Position numbers and translations under genes: made by a program
Notes under the pieces: generated by a model
The model's input: the letters and a program-made list of their open reading frames with translations, nothing else
Databases searched by the model: none
Told to the model about the DNA's origin: nothing
Shown here: positions 26,110-34,486 of the stretch, piece after piece
Numbering within the stretch: position 1 is the first letter of the stretch
How the letters are laid out: each line of letters opens with the position of its first letter
Assembly (NCBI GenBank): GCA_018824405.1
Contig: JAHJGO010000016.1
Span: forward strand, 304,178-368,177
Direction of reading: 5' to 3'
DNA length: 64,000 nt
Origin: Gammaproteobacteria bacterium
Lineage (GTDB): Bacteria; Pseudomonadota; Gammaproteobacteria; Burkholderiales; Sulfuricellaceae

Positions 26110-26922
26110 GTGGATGCGATAGTGAAAAGCAAAAAAATAACAAACAGACAAAGTCTTGCCATCATCAAGCCTGGGGAAGATAAATTCGAAACATGCGCAA
26201 CTGAGTGCGGAGTGAGCACTGCGGCATGGTGTGCCTCGCAGGACGAATTGCAGCGACTGTCGGCCCAGTTGCTGGAGATTCAGGAAAGCGAGCGGCGCCG
26301 GATCGCTATCGATCTGCATGACGTGCTTGGTCAGTCGCTGACCATGATCAAGCTGGGTGTGGAGGAATCGCTGCAATTGCTGGCTGAAAATGATGCCGGT
26401 GCTGCTGCCGAGTCACTGCAGCGCCTCAAACTCAAGGCCAAGGATGCATGCAACGAAGTGCGCCGCGTTGCCATGGATCTGCGTCCTTCGACACTGGACG
26501 ATCTCGGCATTCTGGCCACCCTGTCGTGGTTTTTCCGTGAATTTGGCGCCGCGTGTCAAGACATGAAAGTGGAAAGGGATTTCAGCATCGAGGAAGGGCA
26601 TGTGCCGATTCCGCTCAAGATCACCATCTTCCGCATTATTCAGGAGGCGACCAACAATGTCGTCAAGCATGCCAATGCCAGTTGCCTCAAGGTAAGCCTG
26701 AAAAAAACCGGCAACGCACTGCATCTCTCAATCGAGGATGACGGAAATGGCTTCGATCTGGCGGAGACGGCCAATTATTGCCCGCTCAACAAGGGACTGG
26801 GGCTCCTCAGCATGAGAGAGCGGGCCAAGCTCTCCGGCGGGCGCTATGAGCTGACCTCGGCGCCGGGGCAGGGCACGAATGTCCGCGTACTGTGGCCGCT
26901 GGGTTCCGCGATCACATCCTGA
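26110..26922 (+). CDS. Soluble NarX/DegS-type histidine kinase
   Basis: About 270 residues. No membrane helix or known sensor domain is visible in the first 60 residues. The HisKA_3 dimerisation domain follows, with LLEIQESERRRIAIDLHDVLGQSLTMI; the phospho-His lies in DLHDVLGQ. The HATPase domain is intact, with IFRIIQEATNNVVKHAN, EDDGNGF and GLGLLSMRERAKL. Kinases of this type pair with NarL/LuxR-family regulators; none is adjacent except the FixJ-like protein upstream, which has its own kinase. Start choice is uncertain: I used the GTG at 26110, preceded by AGGGGG, but an in-frame GTG at 26026 would add 28 residues. It is convergent with, and three bases from, the PAS-GGDEF gene. Confidence 0.82.
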   Translation: MDAIVKSKKITNRQSLAIIKPGEDKFETCATECGVSTAAWCASQDELQRLSAQLLEIQESERRRIAIDLHDVLGQSLTMIKLGVEESLQLLAENDAGAAAESLQRLKLKAKDACNEVRRVAMDLRPSTLDDLGILATLSWFFREFGAACQDMKVERDFSIEEGHVPIPLKITIFRIIQEATNNVVKHANASCLKVSLKKTGNALHLSIEDDGNGFDLAETANYCPLNKGLGLLSMRERAKLSGGRYELTSAPGQGTNVRVLWPLGSAITS

Positions 26923-26924
26923 GT

Positions 26925-28427
26925 TCACGATTCGCTGTCATTCCGGTCAGGCACGTGATTCGAAGTGCCGTTTCCCATTTCTGTACGGTAACGCACATAG
27001 CCGTTTCTACCCGAGCCCTTGATCTGGTACATGGCGATGTCGGCATGATTGAGCAGGCTGTCCGCATCCTCGCCATCATCGGGAAAAATGCTGATGCCGA
27101 TACTGCCGGTAATAAGAAGTTCATGCCCTTCGACCGCCACGGGTCTGGTATAAGTCTCCATGAATTTTCGGGCGACATGTGTCGCTGCATCAGAACCGGA
27201 GATGGCGGGCAGAATTAAGGTAAATTCATCGCCACCCAGCCTTGCCAGCGTGTCGCCGTCGCGCAGGCAGGCTTTCATTCGCTCCGTCACGGCCATCAGC
27301 AGGCTGTCGCCGACCTTGTGACCGAGGCTGTCGTTGATCTGCTTGAAGTGATCGAGGTCGATGAACATCAGCGCCAGCATATGTCCGTCGCGTCGGGCCT
27401 GGGCAAGCGAGATGCCCAGTCGGTCGAGAAACAGGCGGCGGTTGGGAAGCCCGGTCAGGCCGTCGTAATAGGCCAGATAGTGCAGGCGCTCCAGAATGTT
27501 TTCCTGGGTATGCGCATCGGAAAAAATGCCCACATAGTGCGTCACTCTTTTCCGGCTGTCCCTGACCGAGCTGATGCTCAGCCACTCGGGATAGATTTCG
27601 CCGCTCTTGTGCCGGTTCCAAACCTCGCCCTGCCACTTTCCGTATGTGTCAATCGTCGCCCACATTTCCCGATAGAAATTTTCATCATGGCGACCGGACC
27701 GCAGCAAGGCAGGGGTGCGACCAATGGCCTCACGGGCGCAGTAGCCGGTGGATTTTTCGAATGCCGGATTGACCGAGCGGATAATGAGGTGCGCATCGGT
27801 AATCATGATGCCTTCGGCGGCACTCTCGATCACGCGCGCAGTCAGGCAGGTGGCTTCTTCAGCCTTCCTGTGGTCGCTCCAGTCGGTCAGCACGGAATGG
27901 CAATAAAGCGGCTGATGCGGCTTGTCCATGATGCGGCTTTCCAGATGCATGTCGCGCAAAATGCCGGTGGGCGTCTTGATTCTGAGGTCGATGACCTGTT
28001 TGTCGCGGGACAGGAAGACCTGGCGCAGATGGCTCAGGAACAGGGGGCGTTCGTCTTCCGCCAGCCAGGCGATGAAGTGCTTGCCGGGCAGGCTCTTGCG
28101 CTCCCGGCCCAGCATGCTGGCTCCAGTCTGGTTGATCTCCAGGGTGCGCCCCTTGTCGTCCAGGGTGAGGTAACCGACTGGTGCAAGGTCATAAAGTTCG
28201 GTATGGCGAGCGCGTAGTTCAGCCAGTTCCTGCTGCATTGTTTCGGCATTCAGCTTGCATTTTTCCAGCTCGGTCTGATGCAATTGAAGCGCCCCCAACA
28301 GGCACTGGGCGTCATTCGCGTCACACGAAGTTTGGGGTGCTGCCTGATTTTCGTCATGAGGAAACATGCCAGCCTCCGCGAGCATTCCATGCATTTTCTC
28401 AATCAGATGCCAGCCTAGCGTTGCCAT
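26925..28427 (-). CDS. PAS-PAS diguanylate cyclase
   Basis: A 500-residue cytoplasmic protein. A coiled-coil-like N-terminus (about residues 40-85) is followed by a PAS domain (TELYDLAPVGYLTLDDKGRTL), a second PAS (about 200-310, VIESAAEGIMITDAHLIIRS) with a PAC-like tail, and a GGDEF domain (about 320-480). The active site reads ARLGGDEFTLIL near residue 400. An RxxD inhibitory site (RDGD) lies exactly five residues before GGDEF, so it should make c-di-GMP under product inhibition. There is no EAL domain. The ATG at 28427 was preferred to a TTG 21 bases earlier; neither has a strong ribosome binding site. It overlaps the end of the upstream SAP-like gene by 13 bases, suggesting co-expression. 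Confidence 0.9.
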   Translation of the reverse strand: MATLGWHLIEKMHGMLAEAGMFPHDENQAAPQTSCDANDAQCLLGALQLHQTELEKCKLNAETMQQELAELRARHTELYDLAPVGYLTLDDKGRTLEINQTGASMLGRERKSLPGKHFIAWLAEDERPLFLSHLRQVFLSRDKQVIDLRIKTPTGILRDMHLESRIMDKPHQPLYCHSVLTDWSDHRKAEEATCLTARVIESAAEGIMITDAHLIIRSVNPAFEKSTGYCAREAIGRTPALLRSGRHDENFYREMWATIDTYGKWQGEVWNRHKSGEIYPEWLSISSVRDSRKRVTHYVGIFSDAHTQENILERLHYLAYYDGLTGLPNRRLFLDRLGISLAQARRDGHMLALMFIDLDHFKQINDSLGHKVGDSLLMAVTERMKACLRDGDTLARLGGDEFTLILPAISGSDAATHVARKFMETYTRPVAVEGHELLITGSIGISIFPDDGEDADSLLNHADIAMYQIKGSGRNGYVRYRTEMGNGTSNHVPDRNDSES

Positions 28428-28621
28428 GCTGCTTTGGGTTTGCGGCAATCACGACGCCATTGGCAAAGCTCTGCGCAATCGTGGCTTTTGTCAGTGGCGA
28501 AGCATGGTTCACTACCACGTAGTGTCTGGATTTTTCTGATCAGTATCGTTTTGGGTGCGAGCGACAGAGATTCCTTGAGCCCTGCATCACAGGCCAGTTG
28601 TTGCAGTTGCGTAAGGGTCAT
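28415..28621 (-). CDS. SAP-like small cysteine protein, copy 1
   Basis: A 68-residue protein. The first 35 residues (LTQLQQLACDAGLKESLSLA followed by ILIRKIQTLRG) have the helix-turn-helix pattern of a SAP or Rho-N-type nucleic-acid binding motif. The second half is a cysteine module C-x8-C-x3-C-x5-C: PCFATDKSHDC, AELC, QWRRDC. A paralog with the same order of parts lies 45 bases upstream (28667-28861). GGAG lies before the ATG at 28621. The four cysteines could bind zinc or an iron-sulfur cluster. I know of no described function; binding of nucleic acid under redox or metal control is an inference from the two parts. The 3' end overlaps the diguanylate cyclase start. Confidence 0.7.
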   Translation of the reverse strand: MTLTQLQQLACDAGLKESLSLAPKTILIRKIQTLRGSEPCFATDKSHDCAELCQWRRDCRKPKAAWQR

Positions 28622-28666
28622 TTTTTTCTCCGGATAGGGTCGGGTCACATATAGGCGATACCAGTG

Positions 28667-28861
28667 CTACTGGCGGGCGGCGGTGAAGCAGTCTTTGCGC
28701 CACAGGCAGGCGGACTGGTCGCAGACGCCAAGCGAAGCTGTCGCGTAGCAGTCGAAGTTGCCTTCCCTGCGCTGGATCTGGCGAACCAGTTCGGCCTTGG
28801 ATGTGCCGCTGGGCTTGAGCTTGAGGTCGCGTGCGATGGCGCGGATATCCTGCAGGTTCAT
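28667..28861 (-). CDS. SAP-like small cysteine protein, copy 2
   Basis: A 64-residue paralog of the protein at 28415-28621. It has the SAP-like half (LQDIRAIARDLKLKPSGTSK followed by AELVRQIQRREG) and a cysteine module C-x8-C-x4-C-x5-C: DCYATASLGVC, DQSAC, LWRKDC. The shared elements C-[FY]-A-T and C-x-W-R-x-D-C show common descent, while only about a third of the positions are identical, so the duplication is not recent. GAGG lies eight bases before the ATG. It is first of the set copy 2, copy 1, diguanylate cyclase, all on the minus strand with small gaps. Confidence 0.7.
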   Translation of the reverse strand: MNLQDIRAIARDLKLKPSGTSKAELVRQIQRREGNFDCYATASLGVCDQSACLWRKDCFTAARQ

Positions 28862-28946
28862 GATGGGGCCTCGTTAAAATGTCATGCTGGGGGAGTCAAT
28901 TTAACCCACTCAATATGTTGTACAAATCAGCAGTTTCCCTGCTTTG

Positions 28947-28977
28947 CCTGATCGTAAAACTGTAGTTTCGTATCAGG
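28947..28977. promoter_or_regulatory. 31-base imperfect palindrome upstream of the pseudopilus operon
   Basis: The arms CCTGAT (28947-28952) and ATCAGG (28972-28977) enclose a partly symmetric centre containing GTAAAACTGTAGTTTCG. It lies 140 bases before gspG and 86 bases before the SAP-like gene on the other strand, so it could serve either promoter. The GTAGT...ATCAGG half also occurs upstream of the kinase gene at 23181. The regulator is unknown. Confidence 0.3.
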
Positions 28978-29118
28978 CGGACATTTACCCGGCTACGTGT
29001 TTTTCCTGATGAAAAAATACGGTGTATTACGTACAAACGAATACATGCATCAGCCCAGATAAAGATTGCATCTGTAGCGTTAAGGTAGGGTCATCGTCAG
29101 TCACCGTTGCAGGCCGAA

Positions 29119-29565
29119 ATGAGAAATTCTGGATCGAATACTGCATTGCCCCGCCTTCCGCAGGCAGGACGGGGCTTCACGCTGCTGGAGCTTCTGGTCG
29201 TCATGGTGATCATCGGGCTGCTTGCGGGATACGTGGGGCCGAAATATTTTTCCCAGGTCGGCAAGTCTGAAATCAAGGTGGCCCGGGCGCAGATCGATGC
29301 CTTTGACAAGGCACTGGAGCAATACCGTCTGGATACCAGGCATTTCCCTACCATGGAGCAGGGTCTGGAGTCCCTGATTGCGCGTCCGGCGAGTGAAGCG
29401 AAATGGGATGGGCCTTATCTGAAGAAAGCGGTTCCTCTTGACCCGTGGGGTAACCCTTACGTGTTCAAAATGCCCGGCGAACATGGGGAATACGACCTCC
29501 TTTCGTATGGCCGGGACGGACAGCCGGGCGGGACAGGGGAAGCAGCGGATATTGTGAACTGGTGA
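29119..29565 (+). CDS. gspG: GspG-like major pseudopilin
   Basis: A 148-residue pseudopilin. After a leader of about 18 residues comes the prepilin peptidase site and N-methylation motif GFTLLELLVVMVIIGLLAG, with the conserved Glu at +5. The C-terminal domain has the GspG features: LDTRHFPTMEQGLESLIARP, WDGPYLKKAVPLDPWGNPY and DLLSYGRDGQPGGTGEAADI, including the aspartates of the calcium site. This is the major subunit of a type II secretion pseudopilus. The leader is longer than usual; the ATG at 29119 is used, and a TTG four codons earlier is possible. It is the first gene of an operon running to 38776. No prepilin peptidase gene is in the window. Confidence 0.93.
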   Translation: MRNSGSNTALPRLPQAGRGFTLLELLVVMVIIGLLAGYVGPKYFSQVGKSEIKVARAQIDAFDKALEQYRLDTRHFPTMEQGLESLIARPASEAKWDGPYLKKAVPLDPWGNPYVFKMPGEHGEYDLLSYGRDGQPGGTGEAADIVNW

Positions 29566-29601
29566 TTGTTGAAGTGATTACGCTGCAAGGGAGAGCGTGC
29601 A

Positions 29602-30792
29602 ATGCTCTACGAAGTCAAGGCGCTGCGAGGACGCGAGGGGCCGACCGCATTTACACTGGATGCGCTTGATGCCAGCGACGCAGCAAGCCAGGCCGTGGCA
29701 CAGGGCTATACGGTTATCGCGATCAAGGCAAAGCAATCCTGGCAGGCCTGGCATCGGCCGCGCAAGGCGGTTTTTCCGCTCGTGCTGTTCAGCCAGGAAC
29801 TGCTGGCGCTGCTGGATGCTGGCTTGGCGCTGGTTGAGGCGCTGGAAACCCTGGCAGAAAAAGAGCAGAGACCCGAGGTGAAAAAAACCCTGATGCAAAT
29901 CGTCGCCTGTCTCTATGAGGGTCACCCCCTGTCCTACGCCTTGCAGCATTCGGCAGCGAATTTTCCGCCGCTGTACGTTGCGTCAGTCCGTGCCAGCGAA
30001 AAAAGCGGTGCGCTGCCGGAAGCGCTGACCCGTTATATTGCCTACCAGTCGCAAATGGACGGGGTCAGGCGGCAGGTGGTCAGCGCCTCGATCTATCCTG
30101 TGCTGCTGGCCGTCGTGGGTTGTCTGGTTGCAATGTTTCTGATGCTCTACGTGGTGCCGCGCTTCAGCCACATCTATGCCGACATCGGTGGCGAGCTGCC
30201 TTTCATGTCGCGCCTCTTGATGCATTGGGGGAGTTTTATCGGCGACCATGGCGGCGTGATTCTGGGCGGGACGGCTGTGTTTTTCGGCACGCTGGGCTAT
30301 GCCGCCACCCGGCCGTCTTTCCGGCAATGGCTGACCGGCAGGCTGTGGCAGCTTCCCACTATCGGCGCACGCCTGCACCTCTATCAGCTGGCACGGTTTT
30401 ATCGTTCACTGGGCATGCTGTTGCGCGGCGGTATGCCGGTGGTCAAGGCCCTGGATATGGTTTCCGGCCTGCTGCAACTTTCCTTGCGTGGTCAGCTGGC
30501 GCTGGCTGCGGCAAGCATCCGCGAAGGACAGCCGATTTCATATTCCATGGAGCGTTACGGACTCACCACCCCGGTGGCGCTGCGCATGCTGCGCGTGGGC
30601 GAGCGCAGCGGACGGATGGGAGACATGATGGAGCGCATCGCGACCTTTTACGAGGAAGAAACAGCGCGCTGGGTGGAGCGCTTCACCAAGCTGTTCGAGC
30701 CTTTGCTGATGACATTTATCGGCCTGCTCATTGGCGGCATCGTGGTGCTGATGTATTTCCCGATTTTCGAGCTGGCAGGGAGCATTCAATGA
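29602..30792 (+). CDS. gspF: GspF-like inner-membrane platform protein
   Basis: A 396-residue protein with two T2SSF domains. Three membrane helices are visible: near 165-190 (VLLAVVGCLVAMFLMLYVV), near 215-235 (GVILGGTAVFFGTLGYAA) and at the C-terminus (MTFIGLLIGGIVVLMYFPIF). The halves share the family pattern (LLALLDAGLALVEALETL, and RSLGMLLRGGMPVVKALDMV). It is the inner-membrane platform on which the GspE ATPase acts to assemble the pseudopilus. The first 60 residues (MLYEVKALRGREG) form a separate small domain as in GspF/MshG proteins. It follows gspG by 36 bases and overlaps gspE by four bases. Confidence 0.93.
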   Translation: MLYEVKALRGREGPTAFTLDALDASDAASQAVAQGYTVIAIKAKQSWQAWHRPRKAVFPLVLFSQELLALLDAGLALVEALETLAEKEQRPEVKKTLMQIVACLYEGHPLSYALQHSAANFPPLYVASVRASEKSGALPEALTRYIAYQSQMDGVRRQVVSASIYPVLLAVVGCLVAMFLMLYVVPRFSHIYADIGGELPFMSRLLMHWGSFIGDHGGVILGGTAVFFGTLGYAATRPSFRQWLTGRLWQLPTIGARLHLYQLARFYRSLGMLLRGGMPVVKALDMVSGLLQLSLRGQLALAAASIREGQPISYSMERYGLTTPVALRMLRVGERSGRMGDMMERIATFYEEETARWVERFTKLFEPLLMTFIGLLIGGIVVLMYFPIFELAGSIQ

Positions 30793-32489
30793 ACCTTGCC
30801 GACGCCATGCAGGCCAACAGCGCCATGCCGTTCACGCCGGAGCAGGTGCGCGCGGCGCGCCTTGCGGCACAGCAGGCGGCGTGCCGCACGGTTGAAATGC
30901 TGGAAGAACGCTCCGGGCTGGGTGCAGAATCCTTTACCCTGAGCCTGGGCGGCACGCTCCACTATGCCGTGCTGACAATGGAGGAGCTCAACCGCCTGGA
31001 CCCGGCTTTCGATGTGCTGCCCTTTGCCGAAGCGCTCGAACATGAGTGCATCGCGCTGCGGGATGAAGATGGCAAACTGATTCTGGCCATGAGCGATCCA
31101 TTCGATCCCGGCCTGCAGGGCTGGGCGGAGCAGCGCATTGCTCAGCCATTTACGTGGGGGCTGGCCCATCGTTCCGACGTGGCGGCCTACCTGGCGCGCC
31201 ATGAGGAAACCCTGCATGCCATGGATGGCCTGCTGCCGTCTGCCGGCAGTGCCGCATCGAGCGGCGCCGTGGGAGACGACCTCTCGTTCAAGACCATCAG
31301 CGAAGACACCAGCCCGGTGGTCAAGCTGGTGCACTCGACGGTGTACGACGCGCTGAAAATCGCGGCCAGCGACATTCATCTGGAAACCGGCTCCGCCGGG
31401 CTGGGCATCAAGTACCGCATCGACGGCGTGCTCACCTCCATCGGCTCGGTAGCCGGGCTGGATGTGGCGGAGCAGGTGATTTCGCGCATCAAGGTGATGT
31501 CCGAACTCGATATCGCCGAGCGCCGGGTGCCGCAGGACGGACGCTTCAAGGTGACGGTGCGCGGGCGCGAGGTGGATTTCCGGGTTTCCATCATGCCCAG
31601 CATTTTCGGCGAGGATGCGGTGCTGCGGATTCTCGACAAGCAGACCCTGACCGACCAGATCAAGGGGCTGCGTCTCAGCTATCTTGGTTTCGACGATGAT
31701 TCCATCGCCATGCTGCGCCGTCTTTCCAGCGCGCCTTACGGCATGGTGCTGGTGACCGGCCCGACCGGTAGCGGCAAGACCACGACCTTGTACGCAGCGA
31801 TCAGCGAAATCAACCACGGCCAGGACAAGATCGTCACCATCGAGGACCCGGTCGAATACCAGTTGCCGGGCGTGCTGCAAATCCCGGTCAACGAAAAGAA
31901 GGGACTGACTTTCGCGCGCGGCTTGCGCTCCATCCTGAGGCACGATCCGGACAAGATCATGGTGGGCGAGATACGTGACCCGGAAACCGCGCAGATTGCC
32001 GTGCAGTCGGCCCTGACCGGCCATCTGGTATTCACCACCGTGCACGCCAACAGCGTGTTCGACGTAATTGGCCGCTTCATGCACATGGGGGTCGATCCCT
32101 ACAGTTTCGTCTCCGCCCTCAACGGCATCATGGCGCAGCGTCTGGTGCGCGTGAACTGTCCACACTGTACGGTGGATGTCCGTCCCGATGATCAGCTGCT
32201 GAGCGATTCCGGCATCAAGAGCCATGAGGCTGCAGGCATGGTTTTTCGCGCCGGTCAGGGCTGCGGGCAATGTCGCGGCACTGGCTTCAAGGGACGCCGC
32301 GCGATCGGCGAAATCCTCATCCTCAACGACCAGATTCGCGAACTCATTATCGCCCGCGAACCGATCCGCCTGATCCGTGATGCGGCGCGGCGCAATGGCA
32401 CGCGCTTCCTGCGCGAGATTGCGGTCGAGATGGTGGAGCGCGGTGAAACCAGCCTGCAGGAGATCAATCGTGTCACTTTTGTTGCCTGA
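30789..32489 (+). CDS. gspE: GspE-like assembly ATPase
   Basis: A 566-residue secretion ATPase. The N-terminal GspE_N-like domain (about residues 1-160) is followed by the RecA-like core with Walker A GPTGSGKTTTLY (from residue 324), the Asp box (VEDAV-type, here TIEDPVEYQLPG), Walker B (KIMVGEIRDPETAQIAVQSA) and the His box (GHLVFTTVHANS). A zinc-binding tetracysteine is split as CPHC and CGQC near residues 456-497, as in GspE. It powers pseudopilus extension in the cytoplasm. The ATG at 30789 overlaps the gspF stop as ATGA, which settles the start although the frame stays open much further upstream. The next gene starts 20 bases before its end. Confidence 0.94.
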   Translation: MNLADAMQANSAMPFTPEQVRAARLAAQQAACRTVEMLEERSGLGAESFTLSLGGTLHYAVLTMEELNRLDPAFDVLPFAEALEHECIALRDEDGKLILAMSDPFDPGLQGWAEQRIAQPFTWGLAHRSDVAAYLARHEETLHAMDGLLPSAGSAASSGAVGDDLSFKTISEDTSPVVKLVHSTVYDALKIAASDIHLETGSAGLGIKYRIDGVLTSIGSVAGLDVAEQVISRIKVMSELDIAERRVPQDGRFKVTVRGREVDFRVSIMPSIFGEDAVLRILDKQTLTDQIKGLRLSYLGFDDDSIAMLRRLSSAPYGMVLVTGPTGSGKTTTLYAAISEINHGQDKIVTIEDPVEYQLPGVLQIPVNEKKGLTFARGLRSILRHDPDKIMVGEIRDPETAQIAVQSALTGHLVFTTVHANSVFDVIGRFMHMGVDPYSFVSALNGIMAQRLVRVNCPHCTVDVRPDDQLLSDSGIKSHEAAGMVFRAGQGCGQCRGTGFKGRRAIGEILILNDQIRELIIAREPIRLIRDAARRNGTRFLREIAVEMVERGETSLQEINRVTFVA

Positions 32490-33315
32490 TGAACTGCGTG
32501 TCGTGTTCTCGCCGGATCAGCTGGCGCTGGTGCGTATTGCGCGTGAATTCACGCGGCGCGGACTGGTTCGGCGCGTGCTTGCCAGGGATGCCGTGCCCTG
32601 TGATGCCGCTGCCAGCGGGGAGGCGCCATGGGACAGCGCACTCAGGGCGCTGGCATCCGCGCTGCCGGGCGTGGCGAAGCGCAAGGATTTTGCCACGCTG
32701 ATCCTCTCCAATCATTTCATGCGCTATACCCTGGTGCCATGGAGTGAAGCACTGAGCGATGATGCGGAACAGATGGCCTATGCGCAGCACGCTTTCAGGC
32801 AGGCTTATGGCGCTGCCGCCGCAAGCTGGGAGCTGCGCCTGAGTCCCGCCCCGGCTGGCATGCCGCAGCTTGCCAGCGCAGTGGACGAGCGGTTGCTGCA
32901 AGCCGCGCGCCAGATGTTTTCAGAGGCCGGTGTGGCGCTCAGGTCGGTGCAGCCCTATCTGATGGCGGCATACAACAGTTGCCGCCAGCGCCTGCAGCAG
33001 CGCAGTGCGTGGTTCGTGCTGTTCGAGCCTGGATGCCTGTGTATCGCCTTGCTGCAGCAAGGGCACTGGGCCAGCGTGCGCAGCATGCGCATCAACGATG
33101 ACTGGCGCGAGCAACTGCCGCAGATTCTCGATCGGGAGGCCTGCATGGGCATATCCGATACGGTACCTGAAACGGTTTTTGTTTGGGCGCCCGCGCTTGA
33201 AAATGCGCTGCTCCCGGATAGCGATCAATGGCAGATGCAATATCTCAAGCCAGCCATGAGCCGCGGGCTTGCGCCGGAACAGGAAGGCCGCTTTGCCATG
33301 GCCTTGAGCGGGTGA
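32470..33315 (+). CDS. PilM/MshI-like assembly protein
   Basis: A 281-residue protein without membrane helices. It has the two-lobed pattern of degenerate PilM/MshI/GspL-cytoplasmic actin-like domains: ILSNHFMRYTLVPWSEALS (about 78-96) and, later, SVQPYLMAAYNSCRQRL and WFVLFEPGCLCIALLQQGHW. Its position between the ATPase and the PilN-like protein agrees with MshI/PilM, which link the cytoplasmic ATPase to the inner-membrane PilN-O complex. No actin-type nucleotide motif is clear. The start is a GTG at 32470 inside gspE, preceded by AGGAGA. The assignment is based on order and size more than on sequence identity. Confidence 0.7.
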   Translation: MSLLLPDELRVVFSPDQLALVRIAREFTRRGLVRRVLARDAVPCDAAASGEAPWDSALRALASALPGVAKRKDFATLILSNHFMRYTLVPWSEALSDDAEQMAYAQHAFRQAYGAAAASWELRLSPAPAGMPQLASAVDERLLQAARQMFSEAGVALRSVQPYLMAAYNSCRQRLQQRSAWFVLFEPGCLCIALLQQGHWASVRSMRINDDWREQLPQILDREACMGISDTVPETVFVWAPALENALLPDSDQWQMQYLKPAMSRGLAPEQEGRFAMALSG

Positions 33316-33320
33316 TCGCC

Positions 33321-33854
33321 ATGTCTGCCCTGCGTCTCGATTACCAGCAGCGCAAACCCTTTCCGTGGGGAGGAGTGATTCTGCTTGCGCTGGCTCTGGG
33401 CGTGCTGGTCATGAGTGGGGCCTATTATCTCGAAATGATCCGACAGGCAGACGACTGGGAGGCGAAAGCGGAACAGATCGAACGGGCTTCGCAGCAGCCG
33501 GCTCAGGATATTCGCTCCGGCGCGCGCGCAGCAGAAAATCTGGCGCTCGAGGTGGATCACGCCAACCAGGTGTTGCGCCAGCTCAATGTGCCGTGGGAGG
33601 GGTTGTTCCAGGCTGTGGAATTGTCAGGCGGCAAGGATGTCGCCCTGCTGGCGCTGGAACCGGATACGGAAAACCGCAGCGTGAAAATCAGCGGCGAGGC
33701 AAAAAACATGGCGGTGCTGCTGAACTACATCAAGCAGCTGGAACAACGCGATGTGTTCGGCATCGTTTATCTGCAAAGCCACCAGATCCAGCAGCAGGAA
33801 GCGGATAAACCGGTGCGCTTTGCCTTGCTTGCCGCATGGCCGGGGCAGCCATGA
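33321..33854 (+). CDS. PilN-like inner-membrane protein
   Basis: A 177-residue protein with a short cytoplasmic tail, one membrane helix (about residues 15-37, GVILLALALGVLVMSGAYYL), a periplasmic coiled-coil stretch (about 40-85) and a C-terminal alpha/beta domain (DVALLALEPDTENRSVKISGEAKNMAVLLNYIKQL). This is the PilN/GspL-periplasmic layout. The SVKISGEAKN...LL..YI..L pattern is typical of PilN. It should form the inner-membrane platform with the PilO-like protein that overlaps its end by four bases. The ATG at 33321 lies five bases after the PilM-like stop; a GTG at 33312 overlapping that stop is an alternative. Confidence 0.75.
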   Translation: MSALRLDYQQRKPFPWGGVILLALALGVLVMSGAYYLEMIRQADDWEAKAEQIERASQQPAQDIRSGARAAENLALEVDHANQVLRQLNVPWEGLFQAVELSGGKDVALLALEPDTENRSVKISGEAKNMAVLLNYIKQLEQRDVFGIVYLQSHQIQQQEADKPVRFALLAAWPGQP

Positions 33855-34486
33855 AGCCACGCTTGATCAGTCGGCTACAGGCACTCTTGCCGCGCTTGAG
33901 CGCAAGGCCAGAGGCTGCTCCGGCCTTGCCGTGGAAGGTCCGGTTGAGCTGGGCGTCGCGGCGCTGGCTTGAGCTGGCGGGGTGGCCCGGCATGCTGGCT
34001 GCCGGTGTGCTGGCAATGAACGTGGCTTTGTACTTTTCTGCCATCCTTCCTGCGCAGGCGCAGCTTGAGGCGGCGCACCAGAGCGTCATTTCGCTGCATC
34101 GGCAACAGGAATCCTCCAGCAAGACGCCGGGCAACAAGGTTCTCATGCCGGCAGAACAGCTGGCCAGGTTCTACCGGATATTCCCGCACGAAAGCCGTTC
34201 ACCAGAGTGGCTGGAAAAACTGGTTGCAGTGGCGGAAAGCCGCGGCATCCGGCTCAACGAAGGGGAATACAAGGCAAGCTACGACAAGGCCGGCAAGCTG
34301 GTGCGTTACCAGATTACGCTGCCATTGAAGGGCGAGTATCCACAGATTCGCAGGTTTCTCGCTGCCCTGCCGGCAGAGCTGCCTGTTGTGGCGCTGGAAA
34401 ACGTGCAGTTCGAACGCCAGAAAGTGGCCGATCCGAACGTGGAAGCCAGGATCAGGCTGGTGCTTTTCCTGGGGCGGGAATCATGA
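33851..34486 (+). CDS. PilO/GspM-like inner-membrane protein
   Basis: A 211-residue protein. After about 40 basic residues there is one membrane helix (WPGMLAAGVLAMNVALYFSA, about 51-70), then a coiled-coil segment and a ferredoxin-like domain: LVAVAESRGIRLNEGEYKAS, YQITLPLKGEYPQIRRFLAALPAELP, VALENVQFERQKV. The pattern LPLKGxYxxIRxFLxxL is typical of PilO/GspM domains. It partners with the PilN-like protein. Both of its borders are ATGA overlaps (33851 with the gene before, 34483 with the gene after), so the whole group is translated in a coupled way. It is periplasmic apart from the N-terminal part. Confidence 0.78.
   Translation: MKPRLISRLQALLPRLSARPEAAPALPWKVRLSWASRRWLELAGWPGMLAAGVLAMNVALYFSAILPAQAQLEAAHQSVISLHRQQESSSKTPGNKVLMPAEQLARFYRIFPHESRSPEWLEKLVAVAESRGIRLNEGEYKASYDKAGKLVRYQITLPLKGEYPQIRRFLAALPAELPVVALENVQFERQKVADPNVEARIRLVLFLGRES

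Noticed and set aside
30120..30788. Upstream extension of the GspE frame by 223 codons
   Set aside because: It overlaps the gspF gene in another frame; the ATGA overlap at 30789 and the GspE_N start fit far better.
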